Shown: positions 45,641-57,480 of the stretch, one piece after another
Layout: each line of letters begins with the position of its first letter
Position numbering within the stretch: position 1 is the first letter of the stretch
Source of the DNA: Takakia lepidozioides
Lineage: Eukaryota; Streptophyta; Takakiopsida; Takakiales; Takakiaceae
DNA length: 64,000 nt
Reading direction: 5' to 3'
Assembly (NCBI GenBank): GCA_030704615.1
Contig: CM060731.1
Coordinates: forward strand, 47,924,001-47,988,000
Program-made: the position numbers and the translations under genes
Notes under the pieces: model-generated
What the model saw: only the letters and a program-made list of their open reading frames with translations
Database searches by the model: none
Told to the model about the DNA's origin: nothing

Positions 45641-47025
45641 GCGCATGTCGTCCGGCAGACCACCCCAGACCGGCACAACAGACCCAGACCTACGTGGCAC
45701 GCATCTGCCCGTCCAGATCCGGTTTTACCCAAACCGTCCGGATTTAGGGCATGCCATGGCACTCGCCGATCTCCTCAAACCCCCTTTGCTCTTTTTTTTT
45801 TTCTCGTGTTGCTTGCTGTTGTTTGTTGTTTGACTATTTAGAACCAACAGACTCGGCGGTTGTGAAGAATCCTTTTGCATGACTCCATGGACTCTCTGGC
45901 AACGTCGGAGTCCATCGTTTCTTTCCATAGCCTCTTTTGTTCATATGCTTCTACTATTTTTGCTTTGTTGTTCACCTATTCGTGGGACTGTTTGAACGCG
46001 GGGAAGTGAGTTACATTGAGGTTACAGTGCAGACTTGAATGGAAGTATTTAAGTCTTTGCTAACAAGTACGACTCATTTAGCGGACAACAATTGAGAATC
46101 GGCATTTCCCTTGTCACACTGTCTTGTTCGAGGCTTGTCCTCCATATAGCATGTGTGGAATGACATTGTGCATGGCTGGCTGTATAAAATTCCGATTTCC
46201 TCCCGAGTTCCGTCTCTTAGATGTTGTTTGCAGGTGGACCCATCGATGCAGGACGAAATGGGCATGTGTGGCGGAATTTTTTGTGCAACGAACCACTGGA
46301 CCTTCCAAATGTTACCATGACAGTGCGAGGATGCAGAGACCCAGCCGGGGACCATTGAAATGGTGAAATGGGTGGGGACACACTGCAGATAGAGGGCAGA
46401 GCAGGAGAAGATAAGAGTGCACCATGCCAGTCCAGACGAGAAGACCGAACCAACAAACCAGCCTGGAGAACTCTGGTCAGACCCCGACGGCAAACCGAGT
46501 GCAGACAATCTTTGCCTCACGAATGCGACAAACCAGTGCCACAGACCCTTTTGGCCGACCCTTTTGGTAGACCATTTTGGCGGACCCTTTTGGTGGAGAC
46601 TTAGGGCAGACCATGGAAGTCATTGGCGGCGGCCATTATTATGCCTCCGGGACGTTTGATGTTTCGACGGCAGTCCAATGGCCGACGTGCATAGCCTCGG
46701 CGGTCGCACGCGTGCTCCTGTCACGCTTAGCAGTGAGCCGTTACGTTGGGGTCCTCGCCTCTTCCTCCTCTTGCGTCTTTTGCGTCTCTCCACTTTGCGA
46801 CTGCATGGTGTGTTGCGCTTCGCGGTTTCTGCCTATTCGACTCGACGATTCGTTTGTAGCGTCCGCCCGCTCTTCAAAGGCCGCGTGCCCGTCGTTGCCG
46901 AAGTGCAAAGGTATCAACTTCACCAGACTTCTTCACTGCCAAACCTTCATTTCCTTTTTTGCTTGCTCTTCTTCATTTGCATTTAGCAGACCGTCTCTGA
47001 CACAATTCCTCCTTAGGTTACAGCC
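45641..47025. other. Mutator-like element, left interior without clear gene
   Basis: No coding similarity is seen. Near 46540-46600 a short tandem 'accctttttggc(c/g)gacc' motif is repeated three to four times. The region probably holds the promoter and leader of the plus-strand gene. Confidence 0.5.
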
Positions 47026-48016
47026 ATGAAGAAGCTTGCCCAAAGGGCGGAGCCGATTGGGTGGAATATATGCATGCCCCTCGCCACAAAGCCAAGAGAA
47101 GGTACTGGTATGAGCCAAGTGAGTACGATGCTAAAATAGTAGAAGCATTTTTGGACTTGAGCGTAGCGAAGGAGAAAGAGAACTGGCCAAAGGATCGGTT
47201 TCAGTGCCCCTTTTGCCCCGATATTGTCAAGGACAAAGAGACTCTAAACCGCCATGCCCTTGATGGAGGATGCAAAGGTATGGTCCCTGAGAACTTCAAG
47301 CCTTGGCCCAAGCCAAGTTCATCTAAGGCCGCAAAAGAAATCACTGTAAGGGTGCGCATGCCGTCGCTCGGTCTGCTAAGGAAGTGCGGCAGCATTATTA
47401 CACTGAAGCCGGCGTGCTGGGCCCCGGCCTCGTTGTGCCAGTGAAGAAAAGGAAGCTCAGTGATAGAGCTATACAAAATGTAGACCGCAAAAGTCACAGA
47501 TCTGGCAGTACCAGTACTGGCAGACCACGGGATATGAGAGTGAGTAGCAAAGAATTGCAACCAAGTCAGTCCTAGCAGACCAACACCAGCAGACCACAGG
47601 CTGCCGTTTCAACTTTGTCATCCAAAGGGGATGACTCAAGTGAGGAAGACTCTCATGAAGAGGAGGATCATGTTCAGGACATGTCGACGGAGCGGCCGGG
47701 ACTACTTGTGAGACCGTACTTGGTGAACGACCCCATTGGGTACGCCCCGCCGGTACATGACATAACCCTTGACTCGGACATCCCCATGGAGGAATCACAC
47801 CCTCAAATAGACCCACGACACCCACCACATAGCAAACCCAACAAGCAAACCAAGAAACAACAAACCCTGACTGACGCTCATGGAGATGTAATGGGCACCC
47901 ATGTTTGCCCTGGCACATTGTACCTGCTTCCCCACGGTCTTCTGCCAGACCAGTACCCAGATGAATCAGATCCGGACTTTTTCCCTTTTTTGTATGTTTA
48001 TGTGAGATCAGGGTAG
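47026..48016 (+). CDS. 5' exons of the element's Ulp1 gene: BED-like zinc finger
   Basis: The first coding part (about 47061-47348) has WPKDRFQCPFCPDIVKDKET and LNRHALDGGC, a C-x2-C...H...C arrangement resembling a BED or C2H2-type finger. After a possible splice or frame change near 47349 the frame continues with AVARSAKEVRQHYYTEAG and a basic VKKRKLSDRAI segment. An acidic part (47615-48016) follows with SSEEDSHEEEDHVQDM, ending at a stop at 48016. A DNA-binding role is inferred. Exon borders are uncertain, and whether these exons join the Ulp1 domain into one protein is not proven. Confidence 0.55.
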
Positions 48017-48099
48017 ATACAGCAGACCATTGACACAGCCGAGAAGAAGTGGGTGGAGGCACGATCACACCCAAGGGATGAAGACTACAACGGCCTCCA

Positions 48100-48600
48100 G
48101 GTACTTGAACCACTCTTTCTGTCGTCTACCGTATTTGAGTATTTCGATTTCCTGGTTGCGATTAGTGATATGTTATGTTGGGTGTTGTATGTGTGGCCCG
48201 CTGCTGTCGGTCTACTATTCTGGGTCTGCTATTCTGTACATGGTACTGCATTACTTGTTTTGGCTGTGATCTGCTCTATAGGTCCAGAACCGTGCGACTA
48301 CTTTCCCCTGTTGCAAATCATAGTGTTTTATTATTATTATTATATATGTGGTCTGCTGCGAACCGTCTACTATTTTGGGTCTGCTTTGCGCAACATGGTA
48401 CTGCAATTGCTTTGAAAGGCGCACTACTGCCGTGGTTGTGGTCTGCTGCATGGGTCCATGGCTATGGTCTACTACTATGCTCTACTGGTCTACTGTAATG
48501 GCCTACTGGTGTATGGTCTACTGGTCTGCTGTCAGGCTCAATCTACTAGTCTATGGTCTACTGCTCTATGGTCTACTGGTCTAATGTGAAGGGCAATATT
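48100..48600. repeat. probable intron saturated with GGTCTGC/GGTCTACT words
   Basis: Between 48140 and 48600 the words 'tggtctgct', 'tggtctact' and 'gggtctgct' occur more than a dozen times at irregular spacing. The surrounding frames show no protein similarity, and coding-like sequence resumes at about 48615, so an intron is likely. Confidence 0.7.
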
Positions 48601-49731
48601 GTTGTTTGTTTTCAAGAGGCAAATGCGCAAGACAACCGAGTGTACAGGGCTTTGCAAATCTGGAAGTACAGGTTGAATGGTCCTCCCTTGGAAAATACAC
48701 TTGTCCGGAATGAGGTCCGTGATATTCGTGACTACATCCTGAGTCTGTATCCACAGTCGGCTGATGCCATTGCATCAATTCAGGATGGCACCACGGGCCA
48801 CGCAGCAGGCCTCCCCCCGTCTGCTGTAAAGGTGTTTGATAGCACCGGTCAAACTAGCAGACCCGGCTCAGTGGACCTTTCTTCCGTGACCCGTCCTCCA
48901 GCGGACCTTCGTACCTCTTCAGCAGACCCTTAGCAGACCACATTGCGTGGTCGAACTGTTTTCCCATTTGGCAGACCATGGCGTCCTCCACAGCAGTCTG
49001 CAACTGATGAGGAGGACCCCACTCTTCCGAAGTTTCGTTGTGGGGAAAGCAATCGGCATCTGGACTGGTACAATGAGCTTCACCGCATCGTCGCCTCCCG
49101 GTGGACCTTTGCTCCGCAGCACTCCTCAATGGAGTTCACGGCGGAGGAGGCGACTCGTGTTTTGGACAAAGCCCGTGAGTATGGAGTGGCGCTTCTGGCA
49201 GAGGAGACCGAGCCACCGCTTATTGCGCAGCTCTTTCTCATGCACGACCCACGCCCACTGGAGATAAGGTACATGGCCATCGCCCACCCCATATTTGGTG
49301 TTCGTCCAAAGCACTTAGCGAGCTTGACAGAGACTACTTTTGAGGATATGGCAGATTGTTTCCTCCGCCGTCAATGGATGCAATTTTGCAATTTTGCAAT
49401 TTCAGGTCTTACACCAAATTTAAAAAAAAACCTTCACAACCTGCGGATGGACCTGCTGCACGGAAGCGAAGAGGCTCGGGAAAGTATCACGCAAGACGCC
49501 ATGATGTGGTTTGTGACTGTGCAGGAGCGTGCGGTTTTCGACGTTGCATTCAACAAACGACATGCTTTCCAAGTGCTCTGGAGCGGGTTTCCAACAGAGG
49601 GCCGTGTTGCAGCTCTGGGAGAGCTTGACGAGGCCTTCATGGATCGGCTTATGAAAGATATTGGGCCGTGGACCACAGTCCTAGATCATGGTATGTCATC
49701 AGTACACAAACCTTTTGAACAGACATTTTAA
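48601..49731 (+). CDS. middle coding region of the Ulp1 gene, unknown domain
   Basis: Coding-like segments: 48615-48930 (NRVYRALQIWKYRLNGPP, then NEVRDIRDYILSLYPQSADA) and 48943-49731, an uninterrupted frame of about 260 codons with LPKFRCGESNRHLDWYNELH, FTAEEATRVLDKAREYGVAL and EIRYMAIAHPIFGVRPKHLA. I do not recognise a domain. A short stop-bearing A/T interruption (49414-49435) is bridged in frame by a run of Lys. The length and regular composition argue that it is real transposon protein. Confidence 0.5.
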
Positions 49732-49849
49732 ACAGACCTTCAAGTTGACCATGAACGAAGACCTTCTAGCAGACTTTATGAATCATGACAACCAAGAGAG
49801 CCCCATGTGAATCAAACCCCCATGTATTCTTCCATTTGTTAGCAGACCA

Positions 49850-50680
49850 GGGATGAGTGCTTTGTTTTTGACGTGTTTACATAGTATGATCCAGAGGACG
49901 AGCTTGTTCGGAATGCTCTTGACCAGTACGCCAATGGCGCAAGGCAGCTTCTACGAGCGCTCCGTGGCCATACTGGAGTCGAGTCACCCGTTAAGTGTAG
50001 GCTCATTGGAGTTCGTACAACAGCAGACACACAGAACCCAACTCCCATGGAGACCCAGGAGACCCGTAGCGAGCAGACTGTGGAGTGAGCAGACCCTTCC
50101 CAGCCAAATCCCAATTACCGACATGCCAACCAGCAGACCCCCGACTGGATTACGGAGAACAAGGAACAGCAGACCCCCGACTGGATTGCCAGTGATCCCA
50201 AGCCAGAGAATGTGGGTGACAAAAACTTTTCGTTGCCAAAACAGACTTTCGTGGAGGCATTGCACACCTTACCCGAAATTACCGGGGAGACCTTGGTTAT
50301 GCAGACCTTTGCAGATAACAACTTCCAGAACGGACATGGGCAGACCTTTCCAGATCAGTGGGCACCCATCACCTTGGCAAAGCAGACCGCTGCAGTGGAA
50401 TCAGACCTGAACAGACCAGTACAGGCCAGAGCACACCATAGCAGACCCGACAAGACCAGACAAGACCACACCACACCAAATCAGACCAGACCACCCCACA
50501 CCAGACAAGACAAGAGTAGACCACAGAAGACCAGACCACAGCAGACCAGACCACAGCGCAGGACTCCAGACAATCCGAGTGCACAACAGACCATACCCCA
50601 AAAGACCAGAGGATACCAGACCAGAGCAGACCACACCAGACCGTCTCAGAGCAGACATTTTCCGACCAGTGCAGGCCTGA
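49850..50680 (+). CDS. further coding-like part, ending in a Gln-Thr-rich low-complexity region
   Basis: About 49880-50085 encodes YDPEDELVRNALDQYANGAR and LLRALRGHTGVESPVKC, which looks like folded protein. From 50120 the DNA is dominated by GCAGACC, CAGACC and AGACCA words, giving Gln-Thr, Arg-Pro or Ala-Asp repeats depending on the frame. I cannot tell whether 50390-50680 is translated. A stop (TGA) in one frame at about 50087 argues for a splice site or decay. Confidence 0.4.
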
Positions 50681-50682
50681 TC

Positions 50683-51410
50683 TGTCGCAGCCCTTTGCCT
50701 TGAGGGCAGGGGGTCGGGACACATGAGGGGCTGCCCATGTGGTGGGGGCAGCGGCAGCGATAGGTATGGGGGGCTGAAGCACCCTTGAGTGCCCGAGGCA
50801 CTCAAGGAGGCGGAGGTGCTCACTAGGTGGAGCCCCGCACACCGGGTTGCGGTGGGGGTGGCTCCACAAGGGGTGGTGGTAGCTTAGCGGGACTTAGTGG
50901 GGGTGGCATAGGACTCACCATGGGGGCGGAGACCTCGTGGTGGGAGTCGTGGGGAGTCTTGGGACTCATCACGGTCCATAGGGGCCGTGGTGAGTGGGCC
51001 AAGACTCACCACGACTCATCACCGGGAGTCGAGGGTTTTCGTGGTGGTTCGCCGTAAAATGGCATGGCTGGTTGTGAAACCCCCACGGACAGCTACAGAA
51101 GTATATATAAGGGGAGTAGTGACCCCGAGAACGGTGCAAGCCCGTTGGTGACCAAAAACTAGTGAGTAAGCGAGCGAGCCGGAAAGCGACCAAGGAGTGG
51201 GGAGCTGTTCCGGACTGCCATCTACCAAAGGGAATTCCACTAGGCCCAAATAGGTGGAGGGTTTAGTGGGAGAGCGAAGGGGGACAGTTATGTCCCAGTG
51301 AGCAGCCGAAGCTCCAAGTTGGCCCGGCGGCCAGGTTGGGAGTCAGGCGCGCGCATCAAAGCGAGTAACTATGACTTGAAGGGGAGCTTACCGAGGTGAG
51401 GTGCACGACA
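50683..51410 (+). mobile_element. solo LTR (728 bp) nested in the Mutator-like element
   Basis: Starts TGTCGCAGCCCTTTGCC and ends GAGGTGCACGACA, the usual TG...CA ends with inverted TGTCG/CGACA tips. It is flanked by TGATC on both sides (50678-50682, 51411-51415), a perfect 5-bp target duplication. It contains a TATA-like 'agtatatataagggg' at about 51100 followed by 'gagaacggtgcaagcccg', the likely promoter and R region. No internal retroelement genes are present. A related, inverted copy is at 62728-63445. Confidence 0.93.
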
Positions 51411-51420
51411 TGATCAGACC

Positions 51421-53929
51421 TTGCTGGAGCAGAGGAGAGAAGATCAGACCTTGCCGGAAAACACCCTGGCTGGTACATTGCTTGACAAATGCACCACAGA
51501 AGTGCATCGTGACGCAGGTATGGACGCCGACACCTCACCATTCCAACATCAGCAGACCTTGCCAGTGCATGACATTAGACCATCTGGAGACCTAGCGATA
51601 ACCCAGGAAGCAACGCCCATACTCCCTGGCACATACGAGTTGCCGAAAATGAGAGGAGCAATTCCTTTCCCCCCCACTGCAACATCTGCTGAGAAGCAGA
51701 GAATGGTAGTAGACCTTACCCTTGCCACCAGACCTTCTGACACAGCACTGCCTGAACAGAACCGGGAAGGCGTCAATGCTCATTTATCCATAGTACAGAC
51801 CAATTCTGCAAGTGCAACAATGGACTATGACTGTGACAGTTTGGTCGGTGACCTTCCCCATCTGTTAGAGGCAGGGTCTACTGCAGATGAGGATGCATCT
51901 TTGGCCGTTTTTCCGCTTACTTTTGTGGACCCTGACTCGTCTGTAGACCCACTACTGGCAATAGACCAATCCGTTGATAGGGTGCTCCGCATGTTCCCCA
52001 TAGCAGACCATTCATCAGACCTTGTCGAAACCCATGCACATGTTTCTGTCCCTTCTCATTCTGTGGAACCAGTCACTGTAGTCGAAGATGTACCTGCCAC
52101 AGGAGTGGTGCAATTGCAGACACCCACAGCGCCCACAAAGGTCTGATTCCATTGCATTTTTGCAGTCCATTTTTTTTTCCCAGTGCATTTGGGTGGTCAT
52201 TGCTGATGTTTTGTGGTCTGATATTCGTGTGAAGGTTATGGCGTCTGAGGTCTCAGCTCGTGGTCCGTCGCAGGTGCTCAACATGCGGTCAAGCACAAAG
52301 GGTGTACCAGTAGTGGTAACCCCCACCGTAGGGGCCAGTTCGACCCATGGACTGCAGGAAGCATCTAGAACGGGACCACAAAGTGTTAATAAACCCCAGG
52401 ACCAAATTTTGTTGCAAAGCCGAGCTAGCCAGCTCCGGGAGGGTATGAAGGAGGCGGCTGTTGCATTGGAAAAGAAGTTGGAGGAACCTGCTTCACCAAA
52501 TAGAGCTGGGAAGAAGCGCATACCAGATGGCGTGGCAGACCCGAGGCTAAAAACAATTTCCCCCCAAAAAGGCGTTGCAAAAAAACCGAAGTCCGGAGTA
52601 TACATGAGTGCTGACCAGAAGGTCTGCTTGGAAGTGGAGAGCAAAGTTGCGGAGCTGTGTAACAAACAAAAGTAAGTGTCGTTGGTCTGCTTGCGATGCT
52701 CTGAACACACCAAGTCTATGGGTCTGCAGCAAAAAAGTTGTATGGGTCTGCTAGGTTAGATGTGGCTGCCGTTCGTCCGCTCCATTGGCCTGCTTCGTTG
52801 GTCTGGTCCTTGGGTCTGGAACCGTATCCGTTGTAGGTCTGGTCCTTTTGGGTCCGCCAGCACGGTTCTTAAAGGGTTTTTCCAAGTTTGTGCATGTTCA
52901 CTGCCCGATTTGGCTCTACTTTCAACGCACATATCTCTGAGGGAAAAGCAATGCTATATTTTTTTGAAAACGACCCACAGTTTGAGTGCAGTATTTCCAC
53001 CGAGGACCTCAAATTGCTAGAGAAACAGGAATCCGAGGTACAGACCGATTGCTTGAGTTGTGGTGTAGGTTTTATCAGAAGGATCTGGATGTCAAGACAT
53101 ATAATGATGTTGCTATTTTGCCGACGTGGGTTTGGAGTGTAGTGAAGATTCACTGGAGTGTAGGTCAGGAACGGGTTCGCTCGCAGGTGGAGCACGGATT
53201 GACAATGCATCGTATGGGGAAGGACCTGAAGACCTGCAAGTACATACTGGTACCAATAGGTTATGGGTAAGTGCTTTGCGTTCGTGCGTACCACTGTTTC
53301 TCTGCCCTTTATCATTGGTCCACCATCACTGGTCTGCAACATTGGTCTGCCCAGGTCTACCAGTCTGCTCAATGGGTCTGCCATTTTGATTTGCAGTTGT
53401 TCCCTTGTGCTGATGCGCCCTGCGTTGTGGCAAGTCTCATTGGAGTTTGGTGATTATTGACCGGGTGCTCCGTGTGTTCACTCATTTGAACTCAATCAAG
53501 GAGATGCACAAACCCGTGGAGATATTGCCATGGGTTCGAAATGTGTATGGAGCATGTCTCGGCTTGGAGCCGCACGCTGCGTCGTGGGACGAGGCCACTG
53601 GATTCAATTTTCATGTCCCTGAAGTGCCACAACAACCCTTCTCTTGGGAATGTGGCTTTTACGTCATGTCATTTATCGAGGGGTTCTACGACTGGTTGAA
53701 GGGCGATCGTGGCAAAGGACTTAGAGAGAGAGGAAAGCCGTTTACCTCAAAGTGGCTTACATTCCGCTATGCTTGCAGGCAACGCCTAAAGTGTGTTGAG
53801 TACATTTTGAAAACACTCAGTACTATGGAGAATGTAGTTGTAGAAAGACAGTTGTCATCTAGGAAGATTTCGGACGTGTCAGACTCTTCCGAAGTCCGGG
53901 TTATTTCATCTAGGCCTGGCAATAAATGA
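51421..53929 (+). CDS. 3' exons with Ulp1-type (C48) cysteine protease domain
   Basis: Segments: 51421-52146 (Asp/Ser/Pro-rich linker), about 52240-52672 (Lys-rich, QLREGMKEAAVALEKKLEEP, ending at a GTAAGT donor), about 52990-53268 (LWCRFYQKDLDVKTYNDVAI, CKYILVPIGYG, GTAAGT donor) and about 53425-53929. The last carries SHWSLVIIDRVL (catalytic His), an LNSI where the family has Asp-Ser, and VPQQPFSWECGFYVMSFIEG with the oxyanion Gln and the nucleophilic Cys. Ulp1 proteases remove SUMO; transposon versions have no established substrate. Asn at the triad Asp position may weaken or alter activity. The reading frame is open to the stop at 53929. Confidence 0.8.
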
Positions 53930-53993
53930 AAATTCACTCATGTGGTCTGTGGTGCAGGTTTGTTCATTTTTATATATGATGTACATTTTTGTA

Positions 53994-54505
53994 TGCAGTA
54001 CTCCTCGACGTGGTCTGCTATTGAATTAATGTTATTGGTCTGCTACCTCCACGGAGTGGACTGAGTTTGGATCACGGCTGTTGGTCTCCTCCATGAGATA
54101 GTGGTATACCAAACTCGGTGGCGCAGGTCAGTCCCATCGTTAGCCGAGTGTACTGTCTTGGGCTACCCCTGTATTGTATTGGTCTGCTTCATATGGTCTG
54201 TGGAACATTTCATGAGTCTGCTGTCGTGGTCTACTGCTACTACTTCTGGTCGACATTTTGTATTGAGTAGTGATCCACATGGTGTGCTAGTCCGATGTTA
54301 TTGATCTGTCTATGTATGCAGTACTCCTCGACGTGGTCTGCTACTGAATTAATATTATTGGTCTGCTACCTCCACGGAGTGGACTGAGTTTGGACCACGG
54401 TTGTTGGTCTGCTCCGTGAGATAGTGGTATACTAAATTCGGTGGTCGGCTAAATGTGGGGCACAAGTCAGTCCCATCGTTAGTTGAATATACTGTCTTTG
54501 GTCTG
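53994..54505. repeat. about 180-bp direct duplication, two copies 320 bp apart
   Basis: 53994-54172 ('gtatgcagtactcctcgacg' ... 'cagtcccatcgttag') is repeated at 54314-54495 with a small insertion. Both copies carry GGTCTGC words and lie between the convergent transposon genes. Confidence 0.9.
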
Positions 54506-54651
54506 CTTCATTGAACTATGCTTGCTTCATTACTCTACTACATTCGTTTACTGGTTCATTTTGGCTCATTTTTTGACTTCATGGTCTCCTTCATCAAACC
54601 ATTAAAAAGCACATTAAGGGAGTCGCGGATGCTCTGCCGCTTTGGTCTATT

Positions 54652-54882
54652 ACAAGTCAGTGCTGGTCTACTGCAGGTGGTGTGCAATCATGGTCTGCCG
54701 AAATGGTCTACTTCAGGTGGTCTGCAATAACGGTCTGCCGATCTGGTCTACTACAAGTGGTGTGCGATTATGGTCTGCCGAATTGGTCTACTTCAGGTGG
54801 TATGCGATAACGGTCTGCCGATCTGGTCTACTGCAGGTGGTCTGCGATAATGGTCTGCCGATCTGGTCTACTGCATGTGAGA
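54652..54882. repeat. 40-bp tandem repeat, about 5.5 copies
   Basis: 'ggtctgccg' recurs at 54692, 54732, 54772, 54812 and 54852, exactly 40 bp apart. Each unit also carries a second 'tggtctact' and 'caggtggt(c/g)tgc'. It lies immediately downstream of the transposase stop codon. Confidence 0.95.
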
Positions 54883-54919
54883 ATTGATCTACCGCATTGG
54901 ACAACTGCACGTCCTTTCC

Positions 54920-57480
54920 TTAGTTAGATTGATCCATCTTTCTTAGTTCTGGACGATGAGACACCCGCCTCAGAGCCAAGTAAATATGGCTAACAGGGGG
55001 AAGGGCAGACACACGTTTCCCCCCATTTAGTTTCATTTTCCGCCGAGCTTGAAAATGTTCCACAAAATCTTTTTTCCTCTTTAATGACACGTTGTTGTTG
55101 TCTTTTACACGATTGAACGCTCGTGCTGCAGCCGGGTGTAACATGCCGGAAGCTTTTTTGACGAGGATGTCGTGCATCTGCCCTCGGCAAACATGCATCG
55201 CAGACAAGCAATGGTGTATAAGGTATGCGTTGTTGTGTACAACGTCAAGCAGGTCGGTTATCTCCCGTTTCAAAATAGCTTCCAACAGGTCTGTCGTGAG
55301 CAATGACTCTGCCGTGTTCGGGGTTGCACTTGCACGCACGTTACCGCTTTCAAGGTCGCATGCTGCCATGTCGTCGTGTTCGTCCAAATTCTCCAGCCCA
55401 CCATGAACAGTACCGAAGTGGGAACCACGTGTCCGGACAATGAGACCGTCTTGCAGGTCTGGTTTTAGCAACTTTATGACCCGAACCTGGTGCTTGCACA
55501 AATTGCCTTTCAGCGCCCACAGGTAGGTGCAACAGGCCCACTGCGACTCTGGATTGAACACGATGTACGTTGTATTCGGATCGGAGGAGCTGATCACGTA
55601 AGCAGGCTGCCTAGGCGCTGCAGGCAAAGTCACACGTGAAAGAGGTATGTCACGGGCTGCACATATTGCACTGGAAATGTGCTTTTCCTGTTTATCGTTG
55701 CGAATAAACCCATGCGTCTTCACATGAATGCCGTACCAATAGTGGACCAGTACACGCCCAGTCAACTCCCATATTAGCCAATCGGCTCTTCGACCGGTCA
55801 TTTTGCCTTCGCCCATATTAAGTCTCGCCTTTAAGTTTTCGTGGTATGCCTCGATGCTTGCATTGGTATCTTGGCTTGCATGTGGAATGTTGTGGGCAGC
55901 AGTACACCACATAGCGATTTTGGGAACCCAGTACACATGAATGTAGTGGAGGAACAACTGACCAGACGGATATTTCTTTTTCATTACCTTCAATTTTTTC
56001 TTAACCCATTTCACAACTTCGTCTTCTTTCTGTGGTCCACCTCTGCAGTACATAAGGTCGCTCATATCTGCCAACAATTTCGAGGATGTTCCCGGATCAC
56101 TGATTTTCTGGCATGATTGCTTGACCCAGGCCTTCCGTACATGCCAAAGGCAAATGAAAATGCATACTCCTGTGAAAACAGACCTGCATGCGGCCACAAA
56201 GTCAGAAGTGCCTGAACCGGGCATTTGTATTCAGCACTGCCACAAGCTTGAGATTAAACAGGGCAGACCATATAGAGCAGACCATATAGTAGACCCTGAA
56301 GCGGACCATAGGGCAGACCATAGGGCAGAATGAGATGTGGCATACCAGACCAGACATGGCAGACCTTGCAGCGGACCATATAGCAGACCATAGGGCAGAT
56401 TGAGATTTGGCATACCGGATTGCATTGATTTCTGCTTCAGCGTCGTCGACAATGAAGACATTTGGCCGCCAGTTGGGCTTTTCTTGAAGGAGAGCATCAC
56501 GCAATGCTAGCATCCACGGGATAAGGTCTGATGTTCGATTGCGTGTTGACAAAATGTATGCAACTGGAATTCCGTTCAACCATTGGTCGAACACCATCAA
56601 CGTGTACAAGGGGAACTGCATGAATTGACAATTTGTAATTAGCAGACCAGTGTAGTACCGACAGGCACAGGGTCTACTACAATAGGGTGAAAACACACAT
56701 GGTGTATTGCAACTTGGTGAACATGCACAGGGTGTACTGCAACTTGATGAATAGGCACAGGGTCTACTGTAACAGGGTGAACACGCAAAAGGGTCTGCCC
56801 TAAAACAGAGTGCAGTGGAAGGCCTGCTGGAACAGGGTGTACTGGGACAGGGTCTACAACAGTTATGTCTATCGGGATTGAGGACGAATAAGCAATGCAC
56901 CACAAGAGTGGGAGACCATTGTAGTATGCTATCATGCTAGCAGAAGCCCGTGGAACTAACCATCACAAGGAGTCTGAATCCCAATGGTGAAGGTCAAATC
57001 TCCATCAAAATGTTGAAATGTGGGTGCCAATGATTCGTCTTGGTAGAAGAAGACCGAGTCCGGGTTTTGATCTTTCAACATACGCACGGATTGTGCGTCA
57101 TCAGCGTGTTTTTTGAAGGTCTGTCAGGCTCGTTTTTCAGCGAGATTTCGGACATCTTGCTCGAGGAGAAAGTCGTCGCATGTCCATGCGTCTCCCAAGC
57201 CACTGTTTTGCATGACGTGCTCCTTGTGTTCAATCATGACTTGGGCGACACTCAAGCCTCGAAACAAGCATTCCATGATCCACTTTTTGAGCTCCTCGCT
57301 AATATGTGGAGCATTTGCATATCGGCTGAACTGGAACTCAACATATCCGCCATGAGAGGGTTTTCCGGACACATCTAGGTGTTGCATGTTGTTATAATAT
57401 GTGATGACCCCAATGTCTGGAGCAAGATAACATTGTGAGACTTTGAAATAACAGAGACACACACGCTTGTAAGACTCGCC
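54920..57480 (-). CDS. Mutator-type (MULE) transposase
   Basis: Minus strand, read from the right. About 57462-57124 encodes CYLAPDIGVITYYNNMQHLD, then HISEELKKWIMECLFRGLSV. About 57120-56960 has SVRMLKDQNPDSVFFYQDES. About 56620-56415 has TLMVFDQWLNGIPVAYILST (first catalytic Asp) and RPNVFIVDDAEAEINAIR (second Asp); 56224-54920 is a single open frame of 434 codons with CLWHVRKAW and NASIEAYHENLKARL (catalytic Glu region). A SWIM-type zinc motif WACCTYLWALKGNLCKH follows, in which the second Cys of the usual C-T-C is replaced. Introns at about 56225-56415 and 56625-56955 are rich in GCAGACC words. An in-frame TAA precedes the first block (about 57487), so the 5' structure is unsure. It would cut and insert the element. 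Confidence 0.85.

Noticed and set aside
45353-45841. Long GC-rich open frames over the left TIR of the Mutator-like element (and 58256-58600 over the right)
   Set aside because: They exist on both strands and in several frames because the TIR is very GC-rich. The two TIRs mirror each other, and there is no protein similarity.
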